NCBI GenBank assembly: GCA_030631875.1
Contig: DAOVKH010000080.1
Span: 1 to 7,611 of the forward strand
Source: Deltaproteobacteria bacterium
GTDB lineage: Bacteria > Desulfobacterota > GWC2-55-46 > DRQE01
Reading direction: 5' to 3'
DNA length: 7,611 bases
The notes beneath the pieces are model-generated. The model searched no databases and was not told the origin of the DNA. It saw only the letters and a program-made list of their open reading frames with translations. The stretch's first letter is position 1; each line of letters starts with the position of its first letter. The position numbers were made by a program, and so were the translations under genes. This document shows, piece by piece, positions 5,463-7,611 of this stretch.

Positions 5463-6104
5463 ATGGCAGATATAGGTATTAAGACACTCGTCGTAGGTCC
5501 GTTGGATGTGAATTGTTATATTCTTTGGGATAAGGATACAAAGGACGGCGTTGTAGTGGATCCGGGCGGCCATGCCGACCGTATAGCCGAGACGGTTAAA
5601 GAGCTTGGCGTAAATGTCGCTTACATAATAGATACGCACGGACACTTCGACCACGTCGGCGGTAACGGCGAGCTTGCGGAGTTGCTTAACGTAAAGGTAG
5701 CGATACACGAGGACGATGCCCATATGATAGAAGGGGCTTCTGCGCAGAGTGCCTTCTACGGTCATAAGATAGACGACCTGCCCGCACCTGAGGTTACATT
5801 CACCGACGGTACGACTATAGAAGCAGGAAGCCTTACGGTAAAGATACTCCATACGCCCGGCCATACGACAGGCGGTGTTTGTTTATATGTAGAAGACGCA
5901 GGAATACTCATTACCGGCGACACACTCTTTGCGGGAAGCATTGGCAGGAGCGATCTTCCGGGAGGCGACCACGAGACCTTGCTCGCTTCCATAAAGAATA
6001 AGATATTGCCTCTGCCTGCTGATGTTAGGGTCTATCCCGGCCATGGCGGAAGCTCTACCGTCGGTGAAGAGCGTAAGTATAATCCGTTTCTGCAGGGTCT
6101 TTAA
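5463..6104 (+). CDS. Metallo-beta-lactamase-fold hydrolase, glyoxalase II-like (YcbL type)
   Basis: This 213-residue cytoplasmic enzyme has a complete binuclear metal site. THGHFDH (58-64) supplies H59, H61, D63 and H64; TPGH gives H134; TGD gives D153; and YPGHG gives H194. The NCYIL segment (17-21) and the ERKYNPF motif near the C-terminus are typical of the glyoxalase II-related group. At 213 residues it lacks the extra helical C-terminal domain of classical GloB (about 250 residues), which fits the short YcbL-like class. The likely reaction is hydrolysis of a thioester such as an S-acyl thiol; the physiological thiol is not visible here. AGGA (5449-5452) is 10 nt before the ATG, and the gene begins 30 nt after the upstream stop. 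coaBC starts 10 nt after its stop, so the two are probably co-transcribed. Confidence in fold and metal site is high, in substrate low. Confidence 0.88.
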   Translation: MADIGIKTLVVGPLDVNCYILWDKDTKDGVVVDPGGHADRIAETVKELGVNVAYIIDTHGHFDHVGGNGELAELLNVKVAIHEDDAHMIEGASAQSAFYGHKIDDLPAPEVTFTDGTTIEAGSLTVKILHTPGHTTGGVCLYVEDAGILITGDTLFAGSIGRSDLPGGDHETLLASIKNKILPLPADVRVYPGHGGSSTVGEERKYNPFLQGL

Positions 6105-6114
6105 GGTTTAAACC

Positions 6115-7302
6115 ATGCTATTAAAGAATAAAAATGTAGTCCTCTGTGTCAGCGGAGGTATAGCTGTATATAAGGCTCTGGAGCTTGTGCGCCTGCTTAA
6201 GAAGGAGGGCGCAAATGTTTATCCCGTGATGAGCCGCGCGGCGGTGGAGTTCGTAACGCCTCTTAGCTTTACGACCTTATCTGAAAAGATTACTTTGACC
6301 GATATGTTTGCGCCCATAACAGATGCCACGATAGACCACATAGATGTGAGTGCTAAGGCCGATATAGTCATCATAGCTCCTGCTACGGCAAACACTATAG
6401 GTAAGGTCGCCGGCGGTATTGCCGATAATTTTCTAACGACGATAGTCATGGCAACGACGGCACCGGTGCTCATAGCCCCTGCCATGAATAACAACATGTA
6501 CGACAATCCCATTGTAAAAGAAAACATATGTAAGCTCAAGGCTCACGGTTATATCTTTGTAGGGCCGGACGAAGGCGAGCTCGCCTGCGGCACACTTGGG
6601 CGAGGGCGCATGAGTTCTGTTATGGATATAATGGAGTCCGTCAGGGAGGTCTTGAGCAGGAAGGACTTAAGCGGCGAAAAGGTCTTGGTAACGGCCGCCG
6701 CTACGCGTGAGCCGATAGACCCGGTGCGCTTCGTATCCAACGCCTCTTCAGGCAGGATGGGCTATGCCATAGCGCGCGCGGCTAAGCGCAGAGGTGCTGA
6801 GGTCGTGCTCATATCGGGGCCTTCATCGCTGGACGTGCCTATGGGCGCGACATTCGAATCCGTTGAGACTATGCGTGAGATGCAGGAAGCGGTCATTAAG
6901 TACTACCCGCAATCGACGGTCGTTATTATGGCCGCCGCTATATCGGACTTTAGGCCCGTAGACTATAAGGCGAAGAAGATAAAGAAGGCCGACAACCTTT
7001 TAAAGATAGAGCTTGAGAGGACCGAAGATATCTTAAAGGGGCTTGGAAGCTCTAAGGACGAAGGTAAGGTCTTGGTGGGGTTTGCCCTTGAGACAGACGA
7101 TATGATAGCCAACGCTACGAAGAAGCTTGAGGATAAGAACCTCGACATGGTCGTAGCCAACGGGCCTCTGGGCTTAAATAGCGAGGTCAATCAGGTAACG
7201 CTTATCGAGAAGTCAGGCAATGCCACGGAACTGCCGCCGCTCGTAAAGGACGAGGTGGCCGAGCGCATACTTGATTGTGTCGTTAGGTTAAAGGGGGGTT
7301 AG
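6115..7302 (+). CDS. coaBC: Bifunctional phosphopantothenoylcysteine decarboxylase / phosphopantothenate-cysteine ligase
   Basis: At 395 residues this is full length for CoaBC (about 400), which carries out two steps of coenzyme A synthesis. CoaB joins cysteine to 4'-phosphopantothenate using CTP, and CoaC decarboxylates the product with FMN. The N-terminal flavoprotein domain (1 to about 180) has SGGIA (13-17), the catalytic His75 in IDHIDVS, PAMNNNM (122-128) with Asn125, and Cys158 in GELACG followed by GRGRM. The ligase domain (about 187-395) has VTAAATREPIDPVRF, NASSGRMG (209-216), AAAISDFRP (273-281), the lysine-rich KAKKIKK (285-291) and GFALET (322-327). The only ribosome-binding candidate is a weak AAGG overlapping the upstream stop, 10 nt before this ATG, suggesting translational coupling to the hydrolase gene. 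The stop TAG overlaps the stop of the convergent gene. Assignment is secure from motifs in both domains. Confidence 0.96.
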   Translation: MLLKNKNVVLCVSGGIAVYKALELVRLLKKEGANVYPVMSRAAVEFVTPLSFTTLSEKITLTDMFAPITDATIDHIDVSAKADIVIIAPATANTIGKVAGGIADNFLTTIVMATTAPVLIAPAMNNNMYDNPIVKENICKLKAHGYIFVGPDEGELACGTLGRGRMSSVMDIMESVREVLSRKDLSGEKVLVTAAATREPIDPVRFVSNASSGRMGYAIARAAKRRGAEVVLISGPSSLDVPMGATFESVETMREMQEAVIKYYPQSTVVIMAAAISDFRPVDYKAKKIKKADNLLKIELERTEDILKGLGSSKDEGKVLVGFALETDDMIANATKKLEDKNLDMVVANGPLGLNSEVNQVTLIEKSGNATELPPLVKDEVAERILDCVVRLKGG

Positions 7303-7595
7303 TCGAAGGAAAATTCCTTCAGAGCCGACTTTAAGACTTCTTCTATATGTTCTTTGTTCTTCTTTTTTATTCCTTTGAGTTGTCTCCGAATAGCCTTTGC
7401 CCGAGTGAGGTTCTTTCTGCCTATAGGGTCGAAGGATACGCAGGCGGCCTCTTTGCCATTCTTCAATAAGTCCGTTATCCTGCCGAGGGTTTCGTCCCGG
7501 AATCTCGTTCTATCTTTCTTATGCAAGACCCATCTGGACCTTGGCGAGAGCACGGCCAGCTTATGGTGCCACTGATTTATCTTTTGAAGGTTCAT
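7299..7595 (-). CDS. Small basic hypothetical protein, possibly incomplete at the right edge
   Basis: I do not recognise this protein. From the ATG at 7595 it is 98 residues, rich in Lys and Arg, with no signal peptide, membrane segment or cysteine pair (one Cys, in AACVSF). The second half, from about residue 60, is strongly basic and probably helical (LTRAKAIRRQLKGIKKK), which could suit RNA or DNA binding, but that is inference. Codon use (AAG, ATA, CTC, GCC) resembles the neighbours, which supports a real gene. No clear ribosome binding site precedes the ATG, and the frame stays open to the end of the window, so the ATG may be internal and the N-terminus missing. It converges on coaBC: TTAG at 7299-7302 carries both stop codons, a 4-nt overlap. 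Confidence 0.6.
   Translation of the reverse strand: MNLQKINQWHHKLAVLSPRSRWVLHKKDRTRFRDETLGRITDLLKNGKEAACVSFDPIGRKNLTRAKAIRRQLKGIKKKNKEHIEEVLKSALKEFSFD
7305..7320. other. Palindrome at the convergent 3' ends
   Basis: GAAGGAA (7305-7311) and TTCCTTC (7314-7320) are perfect reverse complements with AA between, directly after the coaBC stop and inside the last codons of the convergent gene. It could act as a bidirectional 3'-end stem-loop, but it is AT-rich and no T-run follows on the plus strand, so an intrinsic terminator call is weak. Confidence 0.35.
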
Positions 7596-7611
7596 GATGG
7601 TCGAAAATATC

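Noticed and set aside
5454..5864. 136-residue open frame antisense to the hydrolase gene
   Set aside because: It is the shadow of a gene with all seven metal ligands in place; no promoter, ribosome binding site or recognisable domain.
5463..6104. Naming the hydrolase gloB (glyoxalase II proper)
   Set aside because: It is shorter than classical GloB and lacks its C-terminal helical domain; no glutathione-pathway gene is nearby.

Overview
The window carries six protein-coding genes. Codon use is bacterial, with many ATA isoleucine codons, and GC content looks moderate (not counted). No marker gene fixes the taxonomy. The metal-dependent hydrolase–coaBC pair, the sugar-nucleotide enzyme fused to a mutase-like domain, the secreted right-handed beta-helix proteins and the REP-like intergenic repeats together suggest an environmental Gram-negative lineage of the Desulfobacterota/Nitrospirota kind. 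That placement is inference and weak.

Layout. Positions 1-500 hold no convincing gene. They are packed with inverted-repeat elements: a long imperfect palindrome at 28-150, another at 161-224, a near-perfect GC-rich hairpin at 245-264, two relatives of the 'TTCGCCCTGAGC..GTCGAAGGG' dispersed repeat, and an intrinsic terminator at 438-470. On the minus strand, 2435 to 501 is a two-gene unit encoding secreted parallel beta-helix paralogues. They share an N-terminal cap motif and a nearly identical 23-residue C-terminal tail. The divergent intergenic region 2436-2834 has a candidate promoter for each direction and an inverted copy of the repeat found at 284-317, so the beta-helix pair is bracketed by inverted repeat copies.

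On the plus strand, 2835-7302 looks like one co-directional run. It starts with an 865-residue fusion of a mannose-1-phosphate guanylyltransferase-type nucleotidyltransferase, left-handed beta-helix repeats and a phosphohexomutase-like domain. A small binuclear metallo-beta-lactamase-fold hydrolase follows, then coaBC for coenzyme A synthesis. A convergent small basic protein gene (7595 to 7299) overlaps the coaBC stop and may continue past the right edge.

How the genes work together. The fusion protein should supply an activated sugar, probably GDP-mannose, for surface glycans. CoaBC is core metabolism and the hydrolase is a general thioesterase-type enzyme. The beta-helix proteins are exported and could bind or modify surface polysaccharide, but nothing in the sequence proves that link.

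The two most interesting points are these. In the mutase-like half of the fusion, all four ligand-binding or catalytic loops depart from the phosphohexomutase consensus, suggesting a non-catalytic or repurposed domain. In the beta-helix pair, the C-terminal tail is conserved in protein but has drifted at synonymous sites, which points to selection on that tail. I found no CRISPR array, tRNA, rRNA, transposase or clear new defence system.
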